From Lentisphaerae bacterium GWF2_50_93 (GTDB lineage Bacteria > Verrucomicrobiota > Lentisphaeria > Victivallales > GWF2-50-93): 47,162 nt of DNA. Positions 8,528 through 16,805 of the stretch are shown here, piece by piece. The notes under the pieces are model-generated. The model did not search any database. It was not told the origin of the DNA and saw nothing but the letters and a program-made list of their open reading frames with translations. The position numbers were made by a program, and so were the translations under genes. The stretch lies in NCBI GenBank assembly GCA_001804815.1, contig MHBI01000024.1:1-47162 (forward strand), given 5' to 3'. Each line of letters starts with the position of its first letter. The first letter of the stretch is position 1.

Positions 8528-11500
8528 ATGCTAGGTTATTGCCAGACATGCAGGAAACATGTTGAACTCGCCGCTGATCCTGCCAGCGGGAAGCAGAACT
8601 GCATCTACTGCGGCAATACAATCGCTCTTCCTTCAGTGAGCCATCTGAACTCCGGCACTGTCATAAACGGATTCCTTATCGAGAGCAAGCTGGGGCAGGG
8701 GGGGATGGGGGTAGTATACAAGGCTAAACAGCTCAACCTTGAAAGATATGTAGCGCTCAAAGTGCTTTCCGACGAGCTCTCCCGCGACACTGAATTCGTC
8801 GAACGCTTTTTCAAGGAGGCGAGATCGGCTGCAAGTCTCAGCCATTCCAACATAGTCCAGGTCTATGACGCCGGAAGCACCCTTGATGGCATTTATTATT
8901 TTGCCATGGAGCTGATTGAAGGAGAGACCCTGGATACCAGGATTTCCAGGGACGGCCTGCTTCCTCCAAAAGATGCGTTAGACATCGCGAGCAAGATCGC
9001 TTCGGCCCTCGACTATGCATGGGAAAGGCAGAAGCTGTGCCATGGCGACATCAAGCCCGACAACATCATCCTGAACAGCAGCGGCGGTGCGAAGCTCGCC
9101 GACCTGGGTCTTGCCAAGTCGATCCATGATGAAAAGAAGGATACAAAGGAAGGCCTTATGGCGACCCCCCTTTATGCCCCGCCAGAGGTGATCGCAGGAG
9201 ATGTCCACAGGATAGACTGCCGTTCCGACATGTATTCCTTCGGGGCGACGCTGTATCATATGCTTGCGGGAATACCTCCCTTCATGGCCAATGATGCCGA
9301 GGCGGTCATGAAGAAGCATCTCAATGACAAGCATGTCCCGCTTGTAGAGATCAGCAAGGAAATCAACCCTTCCATATCCAACATCGTGGATCATCTTCTT
9401 GCCAAGAATCCTGAAAAGAGACCTTCATCATGGAAGGAGATATGCAAGACCCTTGATAAAATCCATGATATCGAGAGGAAGGTTTTCCATAAGCCGGTTG
9501 GAGCTGCGAAGCCTAATGCACCCGCAGTCCATCCACACGAGGAAAAGGCGCCGCCGGACCCTATCCTCAGGCTCATCACCACTCTCGTTGCCGCCGTCAT
9601 TGTGCTCGCCATACTCGCGATAGCGATTTTCTTCTATTTGGAAAGCAAGAAGAGCAGCGGCGGCGGTTCTGGAAAATCCACGGCGACCACCCACCCGGCG
9701 CCCCAGCCTCAGCTTACACATGCCCAGATCATAAGCAATGAATGGCAGAAGTTGAAGTCCGACATAGACAGGGTTGACCCTGAATACGGCATCAACCTGA
9801 TACAGAACTACGTCAAGAAATATCCCGCCAACGTGCCCGATGATGCCGACAAGCTCCTCCAGGGTTTGAAAGGCAAGCTTGTAGCCCAGCAGAACGCGAA
9901 GGATGAAATGCAGAAGAAGCTGGCCGACATGCGAAAGGAGACCGCCGACCTGTGCGGAATACTCAAGGCGATGGTTTTCAGCAAAGAGAAGAAGCAGGTC
10001 CTCGAGGATGCCAGCAAGAGGATTGAAAACCTGCTCCAATATGCCAATAAGAACAAGGACTTTGAGATTTCGGTTGACGACAAGAACAGCCTCAACCATG
10101 GGTTCCTGATGATCTCCGACGCCCTCCAGAAGATTAAGCAGGAGGAGGAGAGGGTAATACGGGAGGAGGAGGCGAAGAAGGAACGGGAACGTCTTGACCT
10201 GGAGAAGAAAAAGCTTGCCGAAGAGGAGAAGCTGCGCCAGGACAAGCTCGCCCAGAATAATCTTGTCGACGGATACTATCTTGCCCTTGGCGACTTTGAA
10301 GCCTATTACCTCAAGAAAAAAGACGCGGCATATCTCAAGGAGCTTTTAGATGCATGGCTCGAAGAGAATAAAAAAGTTGCCATCCCCGAAAGCTTCATCT
10401 CGAAATCCAATTTCATAAAAGGCACGGTAGTTTCGAGCGAGGCAGGGCTCTTCGGCGTTTTTGAAAGGAATGAGGCGTTTCTGCGTGGCAAGCCTTTCCC
10501 TGGACTTCTGACGGGATTCGATGTCGACCGTGTCACCGAAAAGACTTTCAAGATGATGACCAGCATGGAGAAGGGGAAGATGGGGAAGACAATCCAGTGG
10601 GATTCCCTGACTTCGGAAAATATAAACCAGCTTCTCCTGCAGAGGATTCTCAAGCCGGATTCAGGGGTGAAGCTGACAAAGCAGGATGTCGCTTCGATAC
10701 TGACATTCTTCCTTTTCAACCACATGGGGGCGCAGTTTGCCGATCTTGTGAAATCGTTCAACGGATTCACTCCGCAGGAGAAGAAGGGCTGGGAGGCCGT
10801 CTCTGAAGATTTCAAGAGGGCGCAGGATGAAAGGAAGGCGATCGACCTGTGGAGGGAGTTTTCCGGGCTGATGAAGACGGGCAGGGCGCAGGATGCCTCG
10901 CAGGTGCTTATCGAATTGAACAATGGATATAAGAATACCGATCTGTATAAAAGATATTCGGATGAGATATCAAGGCAGATGAAGCTCCTGATGTCGTTCC
11001 TGCCGGATCTTCAGGCCATGATGTTCCTGGAGGGCGCCGCAAAGGACTTGAAGAACAACAACTTCATTGCCGCTCTTGAAAAGGCGATGACTGCGAATTC
11101 CAGATGCGGAAACATGAAGAACCTCAACCAGTCAATCAGGGATCAGATAAAATCAATCCAGGGACAGTGCCTTGCCGCGCTCGCTTCGGCAAGCCCCATC
11201 AAGAACATTGCCGACAACAGGATACCGTTCTACTACTGGGAATCCGAAACCCCGGGAGACGCCTGGATCTACGAGCAAGTCGTCAGGAACAGCGGGAAGA
11301 TCAACAACCAGGAACTTCTGTCGACCATGTCCATCGGCAGTTCGATCGACACTGGAAACTGGGCTCAGGCGTTCCAGATAATGAACGCATCGAAACACAT
11401 GGGGGCGGACAAACTTATCGCTGGAGTAAAGGGGAATCTGCTTTTCTGGGTTCCATCTTTCATTTTCGCGCAAGGAGCAGTATACATGAACTATGGCGAC

Positions 11501-12502
11501 TGGGAATCCCAGTCGTCCATCCTTTCTGGTCTTCAGGCAATGGCTGAACAATTCAAGCAGACCCCCATGGGGCCGATGGACACGCTTACGTCAAACCTTG
11601 CAATTGAATATGCGCTTATGCTGCATCAGCCTGTCAAGGCGAATGATATTGCCGCGGCATACCAGTATTCGATGCAGCGTCCCGACCGTGAAGTGAGAAT
11701 CGCCCTTCTGCACATGCTTACCTTCCTGGAAAGATCAGATGTCGGCAGGGATGAGTATCACAAGGCCCTGAAGAAATATGGCGAGCAGTTCAAGCAGTTC
11801 CCTGAACTCAGCAATGATTTCAACTGGTGCAGGATGGCCGCATGGCTGCTGGATGATACCAGGACGCTTGACCCGAAGAGGCTCCAGTTCCTCAAGGAGG
11901 CCAGATGCGTGGCTCCAGATATTTGCGCGAGGATCATGACAGCCGCGCTTGCAAGGGCGTATGCGGTCGGATCAGGATTCAGCTCCGAGAAGGAACTTTA
12001 TCCCCTGATCGAGGAACGGATTAGCGGAAATACCGTTTCCGGGGAGCTTTGGAGGCAGCTGGCAATTCTCAGGATTGCACGTGCGCATTCTCCGGTCGCG
12101 ATGCTGAGGCAGGTGAATGAGAGCCTGAACGATTACAGGTTCTGCTCGATCGCGTTTTATCCAAAACTCAGCCTGCTGAAAAATGCACTGGAAGTCAATT
12201 CAGGGAAACTTACGGCGAAAGAAGCTGAAAAAAGGCAGAAGTACATTCTTGAATCGTCGAATATTTCCTCCGATGCCGACAAGCTTTGTGCTGATGCAAT
12301 GATTTCACCTGTACCATCCGAGCTTCTCGCGAAACTGGTCTCTGAGAACAAGTTCGCTGACGCGTACTGGTGTGGCATAGCCGGAATCCTTACACATCCG
12401 AAGGACATGAAGCAAAGAGGAGAGATACTGAGGATATTCAGTGAGAACGACCGTTTCCTCACATGGGATGAGAGGCTTCTGCTTAAAGTGTTGAGTGATT
12501 AG
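8528..12502 (+). CDS. transmembrane Ser/Thr protein kinase with zinc ribbon and large extracytoplasmic region
   Basis: This 1324-residue protein starts with a zinc-ribbon-like motif (Cys5, Cys8, Cys25, Cys28). A Hanks-type kinase domain follows: glycine loop GQGGMG (56-61), Lys78, catalytic HGDIKPDN (172-179, so a non-RD kinase with Gly for Arg), DLG at 192 and an APPE segment. One transmembrane helix lies at about 348-371. The roughly 950 residues beyond it, predicted outside the cytoplasm, include a charged coiled coil (about 460-580) and a long helical region that may be TPR-like. Substrates are unknown. It begins a cluster with the activator, lipoprotein and greA-like genes. Its size and cytoplasmic N-terminal kinase fit PVC-type kinases. 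Confidence 0.9.
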   Translation: MLGYCQTCRKHVELAADPASGKQNCIYCGNTIALPSVSHLNSGTVINGFLIESKLGQGGMGVVYKAKQLNLERYVALKVLSDELSRDTEFVERFFKEARSAASLSHSNIVQVYDAGSTLDGIYYFAMELIEGETLDTRISRDGLLPPKDALDIASKIASALDYAWERQKLCHGDIKPDNIILNSSGGAKLADLGLAKSIHDEKKDTKEGLMATPLYAPPEVIAGDVHRIDCRSDMYSFGATLYHMLAGIPPFMANDAEAVMKKHLNDKHVPLVEISKEINPSISNIVDHLLAKNPEKRPSSWKEICKTLDKIHDIERKVFHKPVGAAKPNAPAVHPHEEKAPPDPILRLITTLVAAVIVLAILAIAIFFYLESKKSSGGGSGKSTATTHPAPQPQLTHAQIISNEWQKLKSDIDRVDPEYGINLIQNYVKKYPANVPDDADKLLQGLKGKLVAQQNAKDEMQKKLADMRKETADLCGILKAMVFSKEKKQVLEDASKRIENLLQYANKNKDFEISVDDKNSLNHGFLMISDALQKIKQEEERVIREEEAKKERERLDLEKKKLAEEEKLRQDKLAQNNLVDGYYLALGDFEAYYLKKKDAAYLKELLDAWLEENKKVAIPESFISKSNFIKGTVVSSEAGLFGVFERNEAFLRGKPFPGLLTGFDVDRVTEKTFKMMTSMEKGKMGKTIQWDSLTSENINQLLLQRILKPDSGVKLTKQDVASILTFFLFNHMGAQFADLVKSFNGFTPQEKKGWEAVSEDFKRAQDERKAIDLWREFSGLMKTGRAQDASQVLIELNNGYKNTDLYKRYSDEISRQMKLLMSFLPDLQAMMFLEGAAKDLKNNNFIAALEKAMTANSRCGNMKNLNQSIRDQIKSIQGQCLAALASASPIKNIADNRIPFYYWESETPGDAWIYEQVVRNSGKINNQELLSTMSIGSSIDTGNWAQAFQIMNASKHMGADKLIAGVKGNLLFWVPSFIFAQGAVYMNYGDWESQSSILSGLQAMAEQFKQTPMGPMDTLTSNLAIEYALMLHQPVKANDIAAAYQYSMQRPDREVRIALLHMLTFLERSDVGRDEYHKALKKYGEQFKQFPELSNDFNWCRMAAWLLDDTRTLDPKRLQFLKEARCVAPDICARIMTAALARAYAVGSGFSSEKELYPLIEERISGNTVSGELWRQLAILRIARAHSPVAMLRQVNESLNDYRFCSIAFYPKLSLLKNALEVNSGKLTAKEAEKRQKYILESSNISSDADKLCADAMISPVPSELLAKLVSENKFADAYWCGIAGILTHPKDMKQRGEILRIFSENDRFLTWDERLLLKVLSD

Positions 12503-12568
12503 CCCGCTTGAAAAGGCCTTATCGCTTGTTGTTAATGTAAACAGTCAGGGAATCCAGGTAAATCATAT

Positions 12569-13855
12569 ATGGCAAAAATACTTATTGTCGACGACGAACT
12601 CACGATAATAGAGGTTTTGAAGAAACTTCTTGCAAAATCAGGCTATTCGGTTTCAACCTGCCTCAACGGCAACGATGCGTTGGACAAGCTTAAAGAGGAA
12701 GTCTTCGACCTGATGATCACCGATGTCAGGCTTCCCGGGATTGATGGAATAACGCTTCTGCAGCGGGGCAGGGAGCTCCAATCCCATCTTGCCATCATCG
12801 TGATGACCGCCTATTCGGACGTCGAGCCTGCCGTGGCGGCCATGAAGAATGGAGCCTTTGACTATGTCATAAAGCCATTCAATTTCGATGAACTGATGAT
12901 CACCATACAGAGGGCCCTGTCATATGAAATGGCCCTTGCTGAAAACGAGGTGCTGAAGTCGACCCTTACTGCGAACTATCATTTCGACCTCATAGTCGGA
13001 GACAGCGAACCAATGCTGAGGGTATACAGGCTCATTGAAAAAGTTGCAAAAACCACCAGTACTGTTCTCATCCTCGGTGAAAGCGGCACCGGCAAGGAGC
13101 TGGTCGCGAAATCACTTCATAATTCAAGCCCCCGGCACGACGGTCCGTTTGTCGTGGTGAACTGCGCGGCAATGCCCGAGACCCTCCTGGAATCAGAGCT
13201 GTTCGGATATGTCAAGGGCTCATTCACCGGGGCGAACACGAACAAGAAGGGGCTTTTCGAGACAGCAAGCGGAGGAACGATATTCCTTGATGAGATAAGC
13301 GCGATTCCGTTGAGCATGCAGGTGAAGCTGCTACGGGTACTCCAGGAAAAGGAGATAAGGAGGGTCGGGGGAACTGAGAACATCCCTATCGACATCCGCG
13401 TCCTGGCGGCCTCAAATGAAAACCTCGAGGAGAAGATAAAGAGAGGTGAATTCAGGGATGACCTCTATTACAGGCTGAGCGTCATTCCGATTGAAATACC
13501 GCCGTTAAGGGAAAGGATTGAGGACATCCCCCTCCTGGTGGCGCATTTCCTCGAAGATTATGAGAAGGAAAACAAGCAGTCCGTCGTGATTGCACAGGAA
13601 TCGTTGAAGGCGTTCATGTCATACAGATGGCCGGGGAACGTACGCGAACTCGAGAACATGCTCAAGCGCGTCGCGACGCTCTGCGAGAATAACACAATAC
13701 AGCTCACCGATCTTCCAGAAGCAATCCTCGGTTCCATGAAGGAGAAGGAAAGGAAGAAGAAGGAGCAGACGGATGATGAAATTGACAGGAATGCCTCGAA
13801 GATTTTCCGTAAAAACATAAACAAGGTAAAAAAGGGATATAAAGATGAAAAGTAG
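12569..13855 (+). CDS. sigma-54 response regulator lacking the DNA-binding domain
   Basis: The 428-residue protein has a receiver domain with phospho-acceptor Asp52 and a sigma-54 AAA+ domain: Walker A GESGTGKE (about 172-179), the sigma-contact loop GSFTGA (217-222, Ser in place of the usual Ala), Walker B FLDEIS, and the conserved RDDLYYRLSV region. NtrC-family proteins normally end in a Fis-type helix-turn-helix. Here the AAA+ domain is followed only by about 45 highly charged, Lys-rich residues. H. pylori FlgR is a known activator that works without this domain, acting from solution. No histidine kinase is nearby; the upstream Ser/Thr kinase is the neighbour. The stop overlaps the next gene by 11 bases. 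Confidence 0.92.
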   Translation: MAKILIVDDELTIIEVLKKLLAKSGYSVSTCLNGNDALDKLKEEVFDLMITDVRLPGIDGITLLQRGRELQSHLAIIVMTAYSDVEPAVAAMKNGAFDYVIKPFNFDELMITIQRALSYEMALAENEVLKSTLTANYHFDLIVGDSEPMLRVYRLIEKVAKTTSTVLILGESGTGKELVAKSLHNSSPRHDGPFVVVNCAAMPETLLESELFGYVKGSFTGANTNKKGLFETASGGTIFLDEISAIPLSMQVKLLRVLQEKEIRRVGGTENIPIDIRVLAASNENLEEKIKRGEFRDDLYYRLSVIPIEIPPLRERIEDIPLLVAHFLEDYEKENKQSVVIAQESLKAFMSYRWPGNVRELENMLKRVATLCENNTIQLTDLPEAILGSMKEKERKKKEQTDDEIDRNASKIFRKNINKVKKGYKDEK

Positions 13856-14372
13856 GAATTTAATTAATATCGTTCCGGTGCTGGGCCTGTTTCTTTTCAT
13901 ATGCGGCTGTGAAACTCTTGATGCCGACAGCAAATCAAAAGAACCATCCTACGTCATGACGATAAACGAGATAGTGAAATATCCAAGAGCCAACAGGCTG
14001 GAAGTCGAGGTTCCGGCCTACAACGGAAATACGAAATGGATAAATTCGAATGCGTTCCTGCATTCCCGGAACATCAAGGAAATAGAGATGATTCCATCCG
14101 CCCAGAAAAAGGGTTTCTACGATCTCCAGTTGAAGCTTGATTACCATGGGAAACTTGCATGGATGCAGCTGAGCGTTAAATATGCATACGGAGATCTCGG
14201 TTTTCTCATCGACGGAGTCTATTACAGGAGCGTAACCCCGGACAAGATGTCCAGTGAATTTGAAGACACCGTCCTGGTGAGGGGCCCTTTTGATCCTGTA
14301 ACTGCAAAATCCCTGAAGGCCAACGCCCAGAAGAACTACAGGACATACAACGGCGAACCCAAGAGCCCATAA
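13845..14372 (+). CDS. small lipoprotein of unknown function
   Basis: The 175-residue protein starts with a short basic segment, a hydrophobic stretch and a lipobox (FICGC, Cys at about residue 24), so it is predicted to be lipid-anchored outside the cytoplasmic membrane. I do not recognise the mature part, a mix of beta and charged segments of about 150 residues. It overlaps the activator gene by 11 bases (ATGAAAAGTAG) and is followed after 28 bases by the greA-like gene, so it is very likely co-transcribed. Since the kinase is membrane-spanning, this could be a partner or sensor on the outside, but that is a guess from position only. Confidence 0.8.
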   Translation: MKSRNLINIVPVLGLFLFICGCETLDADSKSKEPSYVMTINEIVKYPRANRLEVEVPAYNGNTKWINSNAFLHSRNIKEIEMIPSAQKKGFYDLQLKLDYHGKLAWMQLSVKYAYGDLGFLIDGVYYRSVTPDKMSSEFEDTVLVRGPFDPVTAKSLKANAQKNYRTYNGEPKSP

Positions 14373-14400
14373 CAACACACCCCGCAAGAAACTTATTATT

Positions 14401-16512
14401 ATGATATCATCCCAGAACCTTGAAAAGCTATTCGATGAAGCCATGGATTCGGAAAATCAGGCCGCCATGGATTCAATCCTGTCGGCACTGTCACAATGCG
14501 AATCAATATGTTCAGGGGATGTCCCCGAGCATATAAGCCTGCTGCTCGAACGATGGGGGGATTCAATTGAGAACTCCCTGGGAAGATCTCTTTTCTGCTA
14601 CAGGCTGTGCGAACTGTCTCCGCTCGATACCCCGCAGCTCAGGAACATGCTTTACAAGGCACTGAAGAAAACGCTCCCCCTGGATATTTCAAGGAACAAC
14701 GCCGCCGCTGCGCTCGGGCTGAAGGATCAAACAATCCCGCAACGTGAAATCGCAGTGAGATTCAACAAGATCCGCGTGATGGGCGCCGGAGAGTACTTCT
14801 TTTCGGAGAAGGAGAACAAATGGGGCACGATATCGTCATTCGATCTGCTTACCGGCGGAATAGGCGTCAAAGACGCTTCAGGGTTGAAGAAAAGCTACAC
14901 GGTGTCCCTCCAGAAGGTGCTGTCTGAATTCCTTCTGTTCAAACCCGACAATGCAATGCTCCAGAATCTTACAGCCAAGGCGAAGAGCGGCGTCCCGAAA
15001 GCCGAATGGATTTCCTTGCTCAGGGGATTTTCACTGAATCCCCTGTCCGAGCAGCAGGCCGACAAGATCGCATTCGCCACTCTGCTTCCATCCCCGATGA
15101 CCCTGGAACAATTCAATTCATGGTGGAAGGACAGTCCGGCATCCAACGACATCCAGGTTGAAAAAAACATCCTGTCCGCAAGGAACATGAAGGAACTCAA
15201 TGTTATCCTCGTCGGAATGAGGGAGAAATCATTGAAGCTGGCTGCTGTTACAGACGACGAGAGGAAGAAGATATCGGAATGCCTCGGAAAATTAAGGGAG
15301 GAGCCATCCCTCAAAGAACAGATCCTATATGCTGAAACCCTGTCGCTTATGATTGACGCAGGATGCACGGCGTCCCAGCTGGCTGAAATCATAAGGGGGC
15401 TGAAGATTAAAATACCGTTCCTCCCGGAGAAACCGGAGGCCGTACAGACCGAAAAGCTGATTCTCTGGGATGAACTTCCATGTGAACATATACAGGCCCT
15501 TCTTGGCCTGGCGCGCGCGCTGTTTTCAAAGGAGTATCTTGACAGTCTCTTTTTTGCGATGCCATTGAGGGTTTTAAACACTTCTTCAGGGCTGATTGAC
15601 TTTCAAAAAATCAAGACAAGGGAAAGACTGTCGGCGGACATGCTCCTTTACCTATGGAAGAACCGCGGCAATGTTCCTGAAGCCGTACTGACGAAATTGA
15701 ACTTCAAGAACATATTTCACGGAATATCGGATTTCGAGCCGTTCTCATGGGCTGACTCCAGGAAGGAGCTCAAGAAGCATCTTATAGAGAACCAGGAGCT
15801 CCAGAAATATCTGCTTGAGCGTCATTCGGAGAACGAGGAAGAGATTTTCGAGGCAATGAACAACAACAAGGCGTTGACCCCGCATGAAATCCAGAGTCTT
15901 CTGGTAAGAATGTCCAGATTGTCCCCTGAATTCAAAGTTTTCCTTGAAAGGAATCAGGGCAGGGGGGCTTTGAATATCCAGAAACCTGAAAAGAAAACCG
16001 ATGAATCCCCTATTCCGATAACATCCATGAAGTCCTACAGTGCGAGAGTCAAGGAATTCGAGGACATAATAAACAAGCATCTTCCTGAGAACACTGCGGC
16101 GATAGCCCATGCACGGGGTTATGGTGATTTGAGGGAGAACGCCGAGTTTTCAGCTGCAAAGGAGCGCCAGAGCTTCCTGAATAAGCGGAAAGCCGAAATT
16201 GACAGGGATCTGGCCGATGTAATACCGTTCAACTTTGAAAAACTTGACTCCTGCGACCATGTGAAAGTTGGCACCACTGTCCAGCTGGACACGAACGGAC
16301 ACAGGGAAACGTACCATATTGTTGGGTTGTGGGATTCGGAGCCTGACAAGAATATGCTTTCAAGCGATTCACGGTTCTCGAAGGCCCTTGTCTCAAAGAG
16401 GAAAGGGGAATCCGTAGTTCTTCCAGATGGCAAGACAGCAGTCATTCTTTCAATAGAATCCCTTCCTGAGGAGATGATTAGAGATTTAAATAACGAGAAC
16501 CTGCACGGTTGA
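14401..16512 (+). CDS. long GreA-family transcription factor
   Basis: The last 160 or so of 703 residues form a GreA/GreB module: an N-terminal coiled coil whose tip carries GDLRENAE (575-582), the acidic pair (Asp576, Glu579) that GreA uses to stimulate RNA polymerase backtrack cleavage, then a C-terminal FKBP-like domain. The first 540 or so residues are a helical region I cannot assign beyond its resemblance in layout to the roughly 715-residue Chlamydia GreA, which has a long N-terminal extension too. This supports a PVC host. It is the last gene of the kinase-activator-lipoprotein cluster. The ribosome site is weak. Whether the host also has a short GreA is unknown. Confidence 0.83.
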   Translation: MISSQNLEKLFDEAMDSENQAAMDSILSALSQCESICSGDVPEHISLLLERWGDSIENSLGRSLFCYRLCELSPLDTPQLRNMLYKALKKTLPLDISRNNAAAALGLKDQTIPQREIAVRFNKIRVMGAGEYFFSEKENKWGTISSFDLLTGGIGVKDASGLKKSYTVSLQKVLSEFLLFKPDNAMLQNLTAKAKSGVPKAEWISLLRGFSLNPLSEQQADKIAFATLLPSPMTLEQFNSWWKDSPASNDIQVEKNILSARNMKELNVILVGMREKSLKLAAVTDDERKKISECLGKLREEPSLKEQILYAETLSLMIDAGCTASQLAEIIRGLKIKIPFLPEKPEAVQTEKLILWDELPCEHIQALLGLARALFSKEYLDSLFFAMPLRVLNTSSGLIDFQKIKTRERLSADMLLYLWKNRGNVPEAVLTKLNFKNIFHGISDFEPFSWADSRKELKKHLIENQELQKYLLERHSENEEEIFEAMNNNKALTPHEIQSLLVRMSRLSPEFKVFLERNQGRGALNIQKPEKKTDESPIPITSMKSYSARVKEFEDIINKHLPENTAAIAHARGYGDLRENAEFSAAKERQSFLNKRKAEIDRDLADVIPFNFEKLDSCDHVKVGTTVQLDTNGHRETYHIVGLWDSEPDKNMLSSDSRFSKALVSKRKGESVVLPDGKTAVILSIESLPEEMIRDLNNENLHG

Positions 16513-16805
16513 CAAGTTATCAACAGCGCCTCTGCCTGCTATATCATAACAAGCACATAATCAAATACATAGCTATATCAAACAACCTCATTAGTCAACC
16601 CTTGCGACTTAACATAATGTATATTATGCGACGTTGCAAGCCGGAGGCTTCCAGGCTGGAAAGATTAATCTGGGTGTTATCATAATGTATAATATTCTTA
16701 CTAATCATTCCCCTCTCCCTGACTTTTTATGCTTGCGTTTATTTCTTCCAGCATCAAATTATCAAATCACATTATATGTTTTACAATAACTGAATAATTT
16801 ATCCA
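16513..16805. promoter_or_regulatory. AT-rich spacer with repeated palindromic motif before the R-M gene
   Basis: No gene is visible. CATAATGTATATTATG at 16613-16628 is a 6-bp palindrome with a 4-base spacer, and its left half recurs at 16681-16691 (CATAATGTATA). A TATAAT sequence at 16688-16693 could be a -10 box, but I see no good -35. Repeated palindromes before a restriction-modification gene could be operator sites. Confidence 0.35.
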
